Shown: positions 1 to 6,467, numbered from the stretch's first letter. The stretch is 7,464 bases of DNA from an uncultured Ruminococcus sp. (GCA_937880065.1 CALFMA010000150.1:1-7464), one strand, 5' to 3'. The notes: generated by a model from the sequence alone, not told the origin. Program-made: numbers and translations.

Positions 1-1452
1 ATAATTGACAGGGATAAATTAAGCGAACTTTTATGCGTTCCTGTTGTTTTTACGTCAGCAAGAAGTAAACGTGGACTTGATGAACTATGCCGCACTATGA
101 AAAATATCCTCACAGAAGAAAATTCCCCGAAAACCTCCGATTACGCCATTTCCGAAACTGATACAATTGAGGATATTTCCCGAAAAGCCGCTGAAATCGC
201 CAATCTCACCGTCAGCTGTTCAAAAACTGAACCCGATAAAACCGACCGCCGCCTTGACAGAATTTTTCTGCGGAAATCTACGGGAATTCCCATTATGCTG
301 CTGCTTTTTGCGGTTATTCTGTGGATTACGGCGGTTGGTGCAAATTATCCCTCGGAGCTTTTGAGCCGCCTGCTTTTCGCTCTCGGAGATAAAATGTCGG
401 AGGGACTTTTTGCGGTTAATGCCCCTGAATGGGTGGAAAGCCTGCTGATACAGGGAATTTACAAAGTTGTTGCTTGGGTAGTTTCCGTTATGCTGCCGCC
501 TATGGCTATATTTTTCCCAATGTTTGCGATTTTGGAGGATTTCGGCTATTTACCGAGGATTGCCTTTAATCTTGACCGCTGTTTCAAATGTTCGGGAGCC
601 TGCGGAAAACAGGCAATAACTATGGCTATGGGACTTGGCTGCAATGCCTGCGGAGTTACGGGATGCAGCGTTATCGACTCCCCTCGTGAAAAATTAATAG
701 CAATTCTCACAAATGTTTTCACGCCCTGCAACGGACGATTTCCCACAATTATTGCCGTTATTTCCCTGTTTTTCGTCAGCAGCGGCGGCATATTGGGAAC
801 TTTTCTGTCAGGGGCAGCACTTCTTGGAGTGATACTTTTCGGAGTTGCGGTTACTCTCGGCATATCGGCTTTGCTGTCAAAAACCATTCTCAAAGGCACT
901 CCCTCGTCGTATACGCTGGAATTGCCGCCATACCGCAAACCACAGATTTTACGTGTTCTCGTCCGTTCATTCCTCGACAGGACGGTATTTGTCCTTGGCA
1001 GAGCCTGCACAGCGGCTATCCCCTGCGGTATTCTCATATGGCTGGGAGCGAATATATATATCGGCGATAGTTCGGTTTTGTCGATTATTTCCGAATTCCT
1101 CAATCCTTTAGGAGAACTTATGGGACTTGACGGCGTAATTTTAATGGCGTTTATTTTTGGATTTCCTGCCAATGAAATTGTAGTTCCCATAATTCTTATG
1201 ACATATCTGTGTCAGGGAAGTTTGGTGGATATGGGCGATATATCGTCACTTCGGGAACTTCTCACCGATAACGGCTGGACAATGGGAACGGCTGTGAGTA
1301 TGCTTATTCTGACGGTCTGCCATTTTCCCTGTGCCACCACCTGCCTTACAATTAAAAAGGAAACAGGCAGTCTGAAATGGACGGCAGCTGCTATGGCAAT
1401 CCCAACGGCGGTAGGAATTCTCCTTTGTATGGCGGCAAATGCGATTTTTTGA
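1..1452 (+). CDS. feoB: Ferrous iron transport protein B, C-terminal part (5' end outside window)
   Basis: FeoB is an inner-membrane ferrous iron transporter with an N-terminal GTPase domain and a membrane domain of two Gate repeats. The reading frame is open from base 1. The ATG at 97 is internal, because the preceding codons encode the end of the G domain, including a G5-like TSARSKRGLDEL stretch (residues 19-30 counted from base 1). The 483 visible residues then have a polar linker (about 40-85) and a hydrophobic membrane domain. The first Gate motif reads GLGCNACGVTGC (211-222), followed by DSPREKLIAILTN and PCNGRFP (242-248). The second Gate motif is FGFPANEIVVP (386-396). The end has PCATTCLTIKKETGSLKW, the usual FeoB C-terminal signature. 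The cysteine-rich Gate is the form I associate with Clostridia. The gene ends at TGA 1450-1452 with no evident terminator hairpin directly after it. Iron as substrate is inferred from the family; no feoA is visible here. Confidence 0.95.
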   Translation: MIDRDKLSELLCVPVVFTSARSKRGLDELCRTMKNILTEENSPKTSDYAISETDTIEDISRKAAEIANLTVSCSKTEPDKTDRRLDRIFLRKSTGIPIMLLLFAVILWITAVGANYPSELLSRLLFALGDKMSEGLFAVNAPEWVESLLIQGIYKVVAWVVSVMLPPMAIFFPMFAILEDFGYLPRIAFNLDRCFKCSGACGKQAITMAMGLGCNACGVTGCSVIDSPREKLIAILTNVFTPCNGRFPTIIAVISLFFVSSGGILGTFLSGAALLGVILFGVAVTLGISALLSKTILKGTPSSYTLELPPYRKPQILRVLVRSFLDRTVFVLGRACTAAIPCGILIWLGANIYIGDSSVLSIISEFLNPLGELMGLDGVILMAFIFGFPANEIVVPIILMTYLCQGSLVDMGDISSLRELLTDNGWTMGTAVSMLILTVCHFPCATTCLTIKKETGSLKWTAAAMAIPTAVGILLCMAANAIF

Positions 1453-1460
1453 AAAATTAC

Positions 1461-1472
1461 AGCGAATTCGCT
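1461..1472. promoter_or_regulatory. Perfect 12-bp palindrome abutting a -35 box (candidate operator)
   Basis: AGCGAATTCGCT is a perfect palindrome. Its last base is the first base of the TTGACA hexamer of the promoter for the 1586-1999 gene. Such a position suits a repressor or activator site, but no regulator is identified. The loop-less symmetry and lack of a T-run make it a poor terminator for feoB. Confidence 0.4.
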
Positions 1473-1501
1473 TGACATACTTTGCTATACTGTGGTATAA
1501 T
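1472..1501 (+). promoter_or_regulatory. Sigma-A promoter for the 1586-1999 gene
   Basis: There is a perfect -35 TTGACA at 1472-1477 and a perfect -10 TATAAT at 1496-1501, separated by 18 bp, plus an extended -10 TG at 1493-1494. Transcription should start near 1508, leaving a leader of about 78 nt before the ATG at 1586. The leader holds a weak inverted repeat (TGCCC 1514-1518 with GGGCA 1533-1537). This is one of the best promoters in the window and separates the small gene from feoB. Confidence 0.85.
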
Positions 1502-1585
1502 ATAAAAAATATATGCCCATATGCCTGTGAAAGGGCAAATAAAGTATAAAGACGCAATTTTAAGGCAAAAAGAAAGAGGTTTATT

Positions 1586-1999
1586 ATGAAAAATTTTGAG
1601 GATGTATTGGCAAAAAGCGTGAACTTAGGTTTCCACGAAAATGAAGAAACATTATCAACGGCGGTAAAGGATATTTTATCACAGATTCCCGATTCTTTCA
1701 CCTGCTACCCAAATTCCATAGACGAGGGCTGCAAGTGGTTAAGAATACTTGATAAAAACGAGGACATCTGCTGTCTTGTTCATCGTTATTACAAAGTTGC
1801 ATTCGTTTCAGCTAAGCTGAATGTAAAATGCGATATTTTACATTGCGAAAATGTAGGGGATTTTCTTTCAGACGAATGGTATATCAACGATGAAAAGGAA
1901 TTAAATCAGAAATTCTCTCATTTAAATTGGGACGAATCATGTGATGTTGTTAATCCGAAGAAATTCGATTTGCTGAATATGGAATTTGCAACTGAATAA
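1586..1999 (+). CDS. Hypothetical cysteine-rich cytoplasmic protein, 137 aa
   Basis: I do not recognise this family. The protein is acidic and soluble, with no signal peptide or membrane segment, and it has seven cysteines (40, 49, 62, 63, 82, 87, 119). Visible stretches are an N-terminal helix-like segment (1-35), a hydrophobic, probably beta-rich centre (EDICCLVHRYYKVAFVSAKL, 59-78) and a C-terminal acidic segment. It has its own strong promoter and a good ribosome binding site (GAAAGAGG, ending at 1579, six bases before the ATG), and it ends just before a strong terminator, so it is probably a real monocistronic gene. Its codons appear more A/T-rich than those of the flanking feoB, judged by eye. 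The cysteines could suggest metal binding or redox sensitivity, but they form no CxxC zinc-site pattern. Confidence 0.75.
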   Translation: MKNFEDVLAKSVNLGFHENEETLSTAVKDILSQIPDSFTCYPNSIDEGCKWLRILDKNEDICCLVHRYYKVAFVSAKLNVKCDILHCENVGDFLSDEWYINDEKELNQKFSHLNWDESCDVVNPKKFDLLNMEFATE

Positions 2000-2019
2000 T
2001 ATTGCTCCACATAAAAATA

Positions 2020-2060
2020 CGGCAGGGTTTCAGATAAGAAATCCTGCCGATTTTGTTATT
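2020..2060. terminator. Bidirectional intrinsic terminator between convergent genes
   Basis: A 12-bp stem (2020-2031 with 2038-2049) closes a 6-nt loop AGATAA. It has one irregular pair, which is G-U in the plus-strand RNA and a C-A mismatch in the minus-strand RNA. The plus-strand side is followed by TTTTGTTATTT (2051-2061). The minus-strand side is followed by TATTTTTAT (plus 2019-2011). It should stop both the 1586-1999 transcript and the minus-strand transcript ending at 2056. The plus-side tail overlaps the stop codon of the minus-strand gene. Confidence 0.9.
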
Positions 2061-3159
2061 TCATCGCAAGGCTGTTATTGAGAATAAGTGTGCTGTAGAG
2101 GAAAAGCACATCCTGATTGTCGAATTTCACAAAGCTGCCAATAGCGGCACTCTGCATATATCGGGTATCAATCAGCGTAACCTTGGAATATTCGCTTACA
2201 AGCAAAGGTACAAGGCTGCTGCCGAATGAGTCACGGAATACAACAAGCTCTTTTTCCCTTTCAGCATTGGGATTTTCGATAATTATAAGGGGGTCAGCAC
2301 CGCCGAGGAAAATTTCATAGGGGTCACGGCTTGCCGCCTTTTCCATATCGTAAACGCTTTTTTCAACAGGCATTCCCGTGTTATAGCTTGTCACGGTACA
2401 TTCATCAAGAATAGGGCTGTTGAGATAGTAAAGCTTATCGGGTTTCAGCGGAAGTGCCAGCTGACCGTAATAAACGCCGTAAAACGGATTGTCAAGTTCA
2501 AGGGTTACATAGTCGCTTTTCGTTTCAACTCCCATTGCCTTGCCGATAGCCGCCGCAACATCGGTTATGCACTCCTGCCGCCAATGAGTATCGGTTTTGT
2601 AGTAATCCTCAATTGACAGCAAAGGAAAAATGTCGATATACTCCATATAATCCGTCCTGTCACGCATTTCCGACACAAGCTTGCCATAATCAAGGGCAAG
2701 ACTGCCCCTTTCCTCTGAAAGAAAATAATGCTTATCGGGAACAATTGAAAAATATACCTTTGCGTCCGTATCTTTGAGGAATTTATCGTAAATACTCTGA
2801 AAATGGTCGGCGGAATGGCTTATCATTTCATCGGAAAGTTCCTTTTCAGCCTTGGCAATATAGCCCTTTTCCACGTAAAGTCCGTTAGTTTCAGCCTGTT
2901 GGAATACGTTAAGAACTGCCGCTGACTTCATACCTCTGAAAGTGTCACGCATAGGGAAATGGTCGAGGGAATAACTTTCAAACTCCGTCATAAACTTTCC
3001 CGAAAATATCGTTTCCGCATTTACATCGGGGAACTTTGCAAGAACTCGTCTTTCACTTTCGGAAAAATCGCTTTTTCCGCCGAAAATTCCCCATAAGGAA
3101 AAGCCGAAAATCACCGCACCTGCACCTACAAGTGCCGCTATATCTTTAAATTTTTTCAT
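2056..3159 (-). CDS. DHHW / AlgJ-AlgX-like protein, partner of MBOAT acyltransferase
   Basis: This 367-residue protein has a short basic N-terminus and one membrane anchor (about 7-27), so the bulk lies outside the membrane. The SERRVLAKFP...F.SGKFMTEFESYSLDHFPMRD region (35-72) is typical of DHHW-family proteins found beside AlgI-like acyltransferases. It carries YKTDTHWRQ (187-195), the conserved Asp-x-His-Trp motif with D190 and H192. Near the C-terminus is VFRDSFGSSLVP (307-318), where S311 in the RDSF motif is the likely SGNH-type nucleophile. In related systems such proteins take or transfer an acyl, usually acetyl, group to an exported polymer. The start is well supported: AAGGAGGTG overlaps the TAA stop of the upstream gene and lies seven bases before the ATG, which implies translational coupling. 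The polymer substrate cannot be told from sequence. Confidence 0.85.
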   Translation of the reverse strand: MKKFKDIAALVGAGAVIFGFSLWGIFGGKSDFSESERRVLAKFPDVNAETIFSGKFMTEFESYSLDHFPMRDTFRGMKSAAVLNVFQQAETNGLYVEKGYIAKAEKELSDEMISHSADHFQSIYDKFLKDTDAKVYFSIVPDKHYFLSEERGSLALDYGKLVSEMRDRTDYMEYIDIFPLLSIEDYYKTDTHWRQECITDVAAAIGKAMGVETKSDYVTLELDNPFYGVYYGQLALPLKPDKLYYLNSPILDECTVTSYNTGMPVEKSVYDMEKAASRDPYEIFLGGADPLIIIENPNAEREKELVVFRDSFGSSLVPLLVSEYSKVTLIDTRYMQSAAIGSFVKFDNQDVLFLYSTLILNNSLAMK

Positions 3160-3171
3160 ACCGACACCTCC

Positions 3172-4566
3172 TTAGAAACGGAAATAAAGGAATGGATTGA
3201 ATGAACCGTCAACTAAATATGCCGTAGCAAGCAGCAGCAATGCCACAACTGCCACAGGTTCTGCAACTGCTGTAACTGCGGGGAATTTCTTCTCCGCCAT
3301 TGCGTAAAGCTTTTTCGGCAGGGGCATTGAACCGATAACGGCAATTGCTAAAATCAAGCCGTAGCTTTTCAGATAATAGAGAGTTTCTGCCGTTGCAAGG
3401 GGAAGTCCTGCAAATCCGAACATACCCTTTATACACTCATATGAAAGCCTGAAATCGGGTGCACCGAAAATTACAAAGCTTATCATAACGAGGATAAGAA
3501 CGTAGAAATGACCGAAAATTTTATTCTTTGACAGAAAATCTTTAAGCCAGAGTTTTTCCATAATGAGGAAAACTGCGAAATACAGTCCCCACACGATGAA
3601 ATTCCAGTTCGCACCGTGCCAGAAGCCTGTCAGCATCCACACAATGAAAATATTTCTGAACCATAAAAGCTTTGATACACGATTTCCGCCCAAGGGGATA
3701 TACACATAGTCACGGAACCACGAGCCGAGGGAAATGTGCCACCTACGCCAGAATTCCGTAATACTTGACGAAATATAAGGGTAGTTGAAATTCTCCATAA
3801 AATCAAAGCCTAAAATTTTACCAAGACCTACCGCCATATCGCTGTAACCCGAAAAATCGAAGTAAATCTGCAATGAATAGGCGGCGGCATAAATCCAGCA
3901 GAAAAGCACCGACTGCTCCTTTGACGCAAGGAAAAGACCTGCCAGTTCGCCGAGAATATTGGCAATGAAAATTTTCTTTGAAAGTCCGCAAACAAACCGC
4001 CTTACGCCCTCTGATGCCTTAGCAATGGAATGGGTACGCTCCGTAAGCTGTTTTTCAACATCGGAATAACGGACAATAGGCCCTGCAATAAGCTGTGGGA
4101 ACATTGTCACATATGCCGCAAGATTGATGAAATTCCGCTGTGCAGGAACAGTTCCACGGTATACGTCAACGGTATAGCTTAAAATCTGAAAGGTGTAAAA
4201 GCTTATTCCGATTGGCAGGGCAATTTTCAAAAGGGGCAGAGAAAGTCCCGTAACTGCGTTGAAATTTGTAATGAAGAAATCCGCATATTTGAAATACCCA
4301 AGCATACCAAGGCTTATAAGGCAGGAAAAAACGAGGGTGACTTTTGAAGCGGTTTTTCCCTTGAATTTTTCTATGAGCAATCCGCAGACATAGCCGCAGA
4401 TGATGCTTATGAGCATAAGGAAGATATATTTCGGTTCGCCCCATGCATAAAATATAAGGCTTGACAAAAGCAAAACCGTATTTTTCAGCATTTTCGGGGC
4501 AATGAAATAGAGTATCAGAACGGCAGGGAAGAAATAATACAGAAACGTAATACTTGAAAACAGCAT
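3172..4566 (-). CDS. MBOAT-family O-acyltransferase (AlgI/DltB/PatA-like)
   Basis: This 464-residue polytopic membrane protein is of usual length for AlgI-type acyltransferases, which pass acyl groups from a cytoplasmic donor across the membrane for O-acylation of surface or secreted polymers. It starts with the common MLFSSITFLYYFFPAVL. It contains LPIGISFYTFQILSYTVDVYRG (117-138), MFPQLIAGPIVRY (155-167), YFDFSGYSDMAVGLG (235-249), EFWRRWHISLGSWFRDYVYIPLGGNR (271-296) and TGFWHGANWNFIVWG (313-327). H317 in the WHGANW motif matches the invariant catalytic histidine, and H277 is the second conserved histidine. The end FNPFLYFRF is typical. An AGGTGAG site five bases before the ATG supports the start. 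The DHHW partner follows after 12 bp. The gene is preceded by a terminator-like hairpin, so it may be expressed by read-through. The acyl group and acceptor are unknown; acetyl is the usual case. Confidence 0.93.
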   Translation of the reverse strand: MLFSSITFLYYFFPAVLILYFIAPKMLKNTVLLLSSLIFYAWGEPKYIFLMLISIICGYVCGLLIEKFKGKTASKVTLVFSCLISLGMLGYFKYADFFITNFNAVTGLSLPLLKIALPIGISFYTFQILSYTVDVYRGTVPAQRNFINLAAYVTMFPQLIAGPIVRYSDVEKQLTERTHSIAKASEGVRRFVCGLSKKIFIANILGELAGLFLASKEQSVLFCWIYAAAYSLQIYFDFSGYSDMAVGLGKILGFDFMENFNYPYISSSITEFWRRWHISLGSWFRDYVYIPLGGNRVSKLLWFRNIFIVWMLTGFWHGANWNFIVWGLYFAVFLIMEKLWLKDFLSKNKIFGHFYVLILVMISFVIFGAPDFRLSYECIKGMFGFAGLPLATAETLYYLKSYGLILAIAVIGSMPLPKKLYAMAEKKFPAVTAVAEPVAVVALLLLATAYLVDGSFNPFLYFRF

Positions 4567-4581
4567 AAAATCTCACCTTTC

Positions 4582-4607
4582 AAAAAGGCGGCATTATTCA
4601 TGCCGCC
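4582..4607 (-). terminator. Intrinsic terminator / attenuator between lipoprotein and MBOAT genes
   Basis: On the minus strand an 8-bp GC-rich stem, GGCGGCAT with ATGCCGCC (4607-4600 and 4594-4587, 5-nt loop), is followed by TTTTTG (4586-4581). It starts nine bases after the lipoprotein TGA. Its T-run ends only a few bases before the MBOAT ribosome binding site (4578-4572). It probably reduces rather than abolishes transcription into the acyltransferase genes, because no promoter can fit between it and the MBOAT start. Confidence 0.85.
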
Positions 4608-4615
4608 CGTGATTA

Positions 4616-5266
4616 TCAGCCCTCAAGAGTCTTGGGACACATTACGAAGAATACCTTGTTGCCTACCTGCTCGCATACCATTTCTTCAGCCTCAACGCAG
4701 ATATTCCATCTGAGGTCAGCGTTATCTTTAAGAGTCTGCATAAATGCTGCACCGTCTGTACCCTCCTCAAGGTCGAATACATAGCCAACGAAAGCGATTG
4801 AACCAATCATTGGAGCGAATGTCACGCCCTCCTTGAAACCTGTGATTTCAGTATTGCCGAAACCTGAGAGAAGTCCCGGTTCAACAGGCATTGTCATAGG
4901 TCCGAAAAGAATTGCGGGATTTGTCATAAGTCCGTCAGCAATTGCCTGTGCTGTTGCGGATTCATCTGCTGCTCTCCCTTTAAAATCAGCAAGGAGAGTT
5001 TCGCCTAATGTGCCGCCTGATACAGCAGTATCGCCGCCTTCACCGTTTTCATCGGCAGGAGCGTCTGTTTCTTCCTCAACGGGAGCGTCAGTAACTTTCT
5101 CTGTGGGAGCCTCTGTTACTTCTTCTGTCAATTCTTCTGTTGGAGCCTCTGTAGTTGCCTCTGTTGCAGGCTCTGTAGGTGTGGAATTCTCACTTGTGTT
5201 TCCGCCTGCACACGCTGTCATGCTGAGCATTGCTGCTGTTAAAATCATTAAAAATACCTTTTTCAT
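4616..5266 (-). CDS. Secreted lipoprotein with Thr/Glu/Pro-rich linker, third gene of the sigma-factor operon
   Basis: The start at 5266 was chosen because it gives a complete lipoprotein signal (MKKVFLMILTAAMLSMTAC, lipidated Cys19) with AGGAG nine bases upstream; a longer in-frame reading runs into the preceding gene and lacks this logic. The mature 216-residue precursor has a flexible acidic linker of TEAPTEE-type repeats (about 30-72) and then a globular domain (about 85-216) with cysteines at 190, 198 and 210. The domain ends in a helix-plus-strand pattern (FMQTLKDNADLRWNICVEAEEMVCEQVGNKVFFVMC). It resembles in layout the small clostridial lipoproteins annotated DUF4358, but this is a weak impression. 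It lies 19 bp after the anti-sigma gene, so it is likely co-transcribed and may be a surface sensor or accessory of the sigma system. It is followed by a terminator hairpin. Confidence 0.85.
   Translation of the reverse strand: MKKVFLMILTAAMLSMTACAGGNTSENSTPTEPATEATTEAPTEELTEEVTEAPTEKVTDAPVEEETDAPADENGEGGDTAVSGGTLGETLLADFKGRAADESATAQAIADGLMTNPAILFGPMTMPVEPGLLSGFGNTEITGFKEGVTFAPMIGSIAFVGYVFDLEEGTDGAAFMQTLKDNADLRWNICVEAEEMVCEQVGNKVFFVMCPKTLEG
5051..5179 (-). repeat. Degenerate TEAPTEE-type coding repeats in the lipoprotein linker
   Basis: The region encodes residues 30-72 of the lipoprotein, with repeated Thr-Glu-Ala-Pro-Thr-Glu/Asp-Ala-Pro units in imperfect 12-15 bp DNA repeats built around GAGGCTCC / ACAGAAG-like blocks on the coding strand. 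It is a wall-spanning or spacer-type low-complexity linker. Repeat number could vary between strains. Confidence 0.7.
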
Positions 5267-5285
5267 TTTACATTTCTCCTTTTTA

Positions 5286-5852
5286 CTATTGATTATTTTC
5301 CTGCATGATATACCATGCAGATTTGCCGAAGTCGTAATACAGCACAAATTTCTGAATTTCGCCCTTTGTATCGGCTGTGAGGTAATATTCCGCATCATTT
5401 ACGGGAATATCCACGCTCCAACGGATAAGAACCTCTCCGTCTGCCGTACATTCTGTACCGCTGCTGATAACTCCTGTGCTGTCGGGGTTAATCAGTTCCA
5501 TATTTCCCTCTGAAACCGTGAGAACCGTTTTTTTCGGGAATTCCGCAGAAATTTCAGCCGTGTATTTCGGAACTGCTCTTGCCATAATCGGTGCTGCTTC
5601 GCCGCTTTCGGTTAAAAGTACAGCATCACTTTCAATTGTTGTTCCGTTTACATAAAACACAGGATTTCTCTGCAAAGTTCTGTTCAACAGAGGAATTGCC
5701 GCTATAAACAGCAGACAGGCAGCTGCGGTGCATATACTTATTATTATATGCGGTTTCCGCTTACTCCCCTGCTCCATAGCAAGAATTTTTTCCCTCAGTT
5801 CATCGGGGGCGGTAATACTTCGGAAGGCGGCTGATTGTTTTTGGTCAAACAT
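5286..5852 (-). CDS. Probable single-pass membrane anti-sigma factor
   Basis: This 188-residue protein has a short cytoplasmic N-terminus (1-33, containing TAPDELREKILAMEQ), one membrane segment (about 34-56, IIISICTAAACLLFIAAIPLL) and an external beta-rich domain (about 64-188). That topology, and its position directly after and overlapping an ECF sigma gene, is the reason for calling it an anti-sigma factor; no zinc-binding HxxxCxxC motif is present. Its ATG overlaps the sigma stop by eight bases (ATGTTTGA), and AGGAGG lies inside the sigma coding sequence, so translation is coupled and the two proteins should be made in proportion. The external domain may sense an envelope signal. The extracellular fold is unidentified. 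Confidence 0.75.
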   Translation of the reverse strand: MFDQKQSAAFRSITAPDELREKILAMEQGSKRKPHIIISICTAAACLLFIAAIPLLNRTLQRNPVFYVNGTTIESDAVLLTESGEAAPIMARAVPKYTAEISAEFPKKTVLTVSEGNMELINPDSTGVISSGTECTADGEVLIRWSVDIPVNDAEYYLTADTKGEIQKFVLYYDFGKSAWYIMQENNQ

Positions 5853-6354
5853 TCTTCTCCTCCTTTGACATTACACTTTTGAGGGCATCTCGTCCACGGG
5901 AAAGCCGCATTTTCACCGCTGATACGGATATATCGAGCATTTGTGCAACTTCCTCAACGGAATAGCCTTCAAGATAATGAAGCACAACGGCTGAACGGTT
6001 TTTTTCGGGAATTTCGGCAAGGTATCCCGTTACCTCCGCAGCAAGGGAGGCTGTGCCGTCATCAGGCTGTGCAAGAGTTTCTGCAATTTCATCTATGGGA
6101 ATGTGATTTCTCACCTTTTTTCGCCTTAACAGGTCAAGACAGCGGTTTACGGTAACACGCACAAACCATGCTTTTTCGTGGTCGGTATCCGAAAAATTCT
6201 TGGGATTTTTCAGATATGCCGCAAACACATCCTGTACAGCGTCCTGTGCATCGGCAGAACATTGCAGATAAGAGAGTGCAAGACGAAAGAGCATATCAGC
6301 GTTGCGTTCATATATAGCGGCAATATCCGCCTTTTTGTTTCCGATAATACTCAT
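5845..6354 (-). CDS. ECF (extracytoplasmic function) RNA polymerase sigma factor
   Basis: This 169-residue protein has the two-domain ECF layout. Region 2 spans about 14-80 (YERNADMLFRLALSYLQCSADAQDAVQDVF, then the DNA-binding AWFVRVTVNRCLDLLRR). A linker follows. Region 4 spans about 108-160 (AEIPEKNRSAVVLHYLEGYSVEEVAQMLDISVSAVKMRLSRGRDAL), with a clear helix-turn-helix at 131-155. It directs RNA polymerase to an alternative promoter set, usually when released by its anti-sigma factor. The start is supported by AGAGAGG six bases upstream. It is the first gene of a tight operon with the overlapping anti-sigma and the lipoprotein genes. Two candidate promoters lie upstream, one with an ECF-like sequence that suggests autoregulation. 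The ECF subgroup is not assigned. Confidence 0.95.
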   Translation of the reverse strand: MSIIGNKKADIAAIYERNADMLFRLALSYLQCSADAQDAVQDVFAAYLKNPKNFSDTDHEKAWFVRVTVNRCLDLLRRKKVRNHIPIDEIAETLAQPDDGTASLAAEVTGYLAEIPEKNRSAVVLHYLEGYSVEEVAQMLDISVSAVKMRLSRGRDALKSVMSKEEKNV

Positions 6355-6372
6355 TTCTCACCTCTCTGCTTA

Positions 6373-6402
6373 TATAACGCACCAAGAAACCCTCAGGTCA
6401 CA
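6373..6402 (-). promoter_or_regulatory. Candidate autoregulated ECF promoter of the sigma operon
   Basis: Reading on the minus strand, TGTGAC (6402-6397), followed by CTGA, lies 17 bp before CGTTATA (6379-6373). This fits the general ECF pattern of an AAC/GAC-type -35 and a CGT-type -10 seen in Firmicutes. A-rich tracts directly upstream (plus-strand T-runs 6403-6424) could act as an UP element. The start would fall near 6367-6370, giving a very short leader that begins at the ribosome binding site. Placement in front of an ECF gene supports autoregulation, which is inference. Confidence 0.6.
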
Positions 6403-6424
6403 TTTTTTTGAAATTTTTTTTATT

Positions 6425-6441
6425 TTAAGGAGTTCCCTTAA
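6425..6441 (-). repeat. Inverted repeat in the leader of the longer sigma-operon transcript
   Basis: TTAAGG (6425-6430) and CCTTAA (6436-6441) form a 6-bp inverted repeat with a 5-nt centre. It lies between the housekeeping promoter and the ECF promoter, so it would be a small leader hairpin or a protein-binding site. On the minus strand it is followed by A-rich, not T-rich, sequence, so it is not a terminator for that transcript. Confidence 0.4.
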
Positions 6442-6467
6442 TTTATTGCGTTTGTTATGCCTTTGTT

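Noticed and set aside
546..1190. Minus-strand 214-aa open frame inside feoB
   Set aside because: Antisense to strongly conserved FeoB motifs, with no protein-family character.
97..1452. Complete 451-aa FeoB-like protein starting at ATG 97
   Set aside because: The frame is open upstream to base 1 and encodes the conserved end of the FeoB G domain, so the ATG is internal and the gene is cut by the window edge.
1453..1472. Intrinsic terminator for feoB at the 12-bp palindrome
   Set aside because: The symmetric palindrome has no loop and no T-run after it; an operator-like role at the -35 is more plausible.
5267..5398. Longer lipoprotein start at 5398
   Set aside because: It would overlap the anti-sigma coding sequence by over 100 bases and bury the lipoprotein signal. 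The ATG at 5266 has a well-spaced AGGAG and yields a proper signal and lipobox.
4833..5513. Plus-strand 226-aa open frame with Ser/Val repeats (ASVTSSVNSSVGASV)
   Set aside because: It is the antisense shadow of the TEAPTEE repeats of the lipoprotein, with no ribosome binding site or domain.
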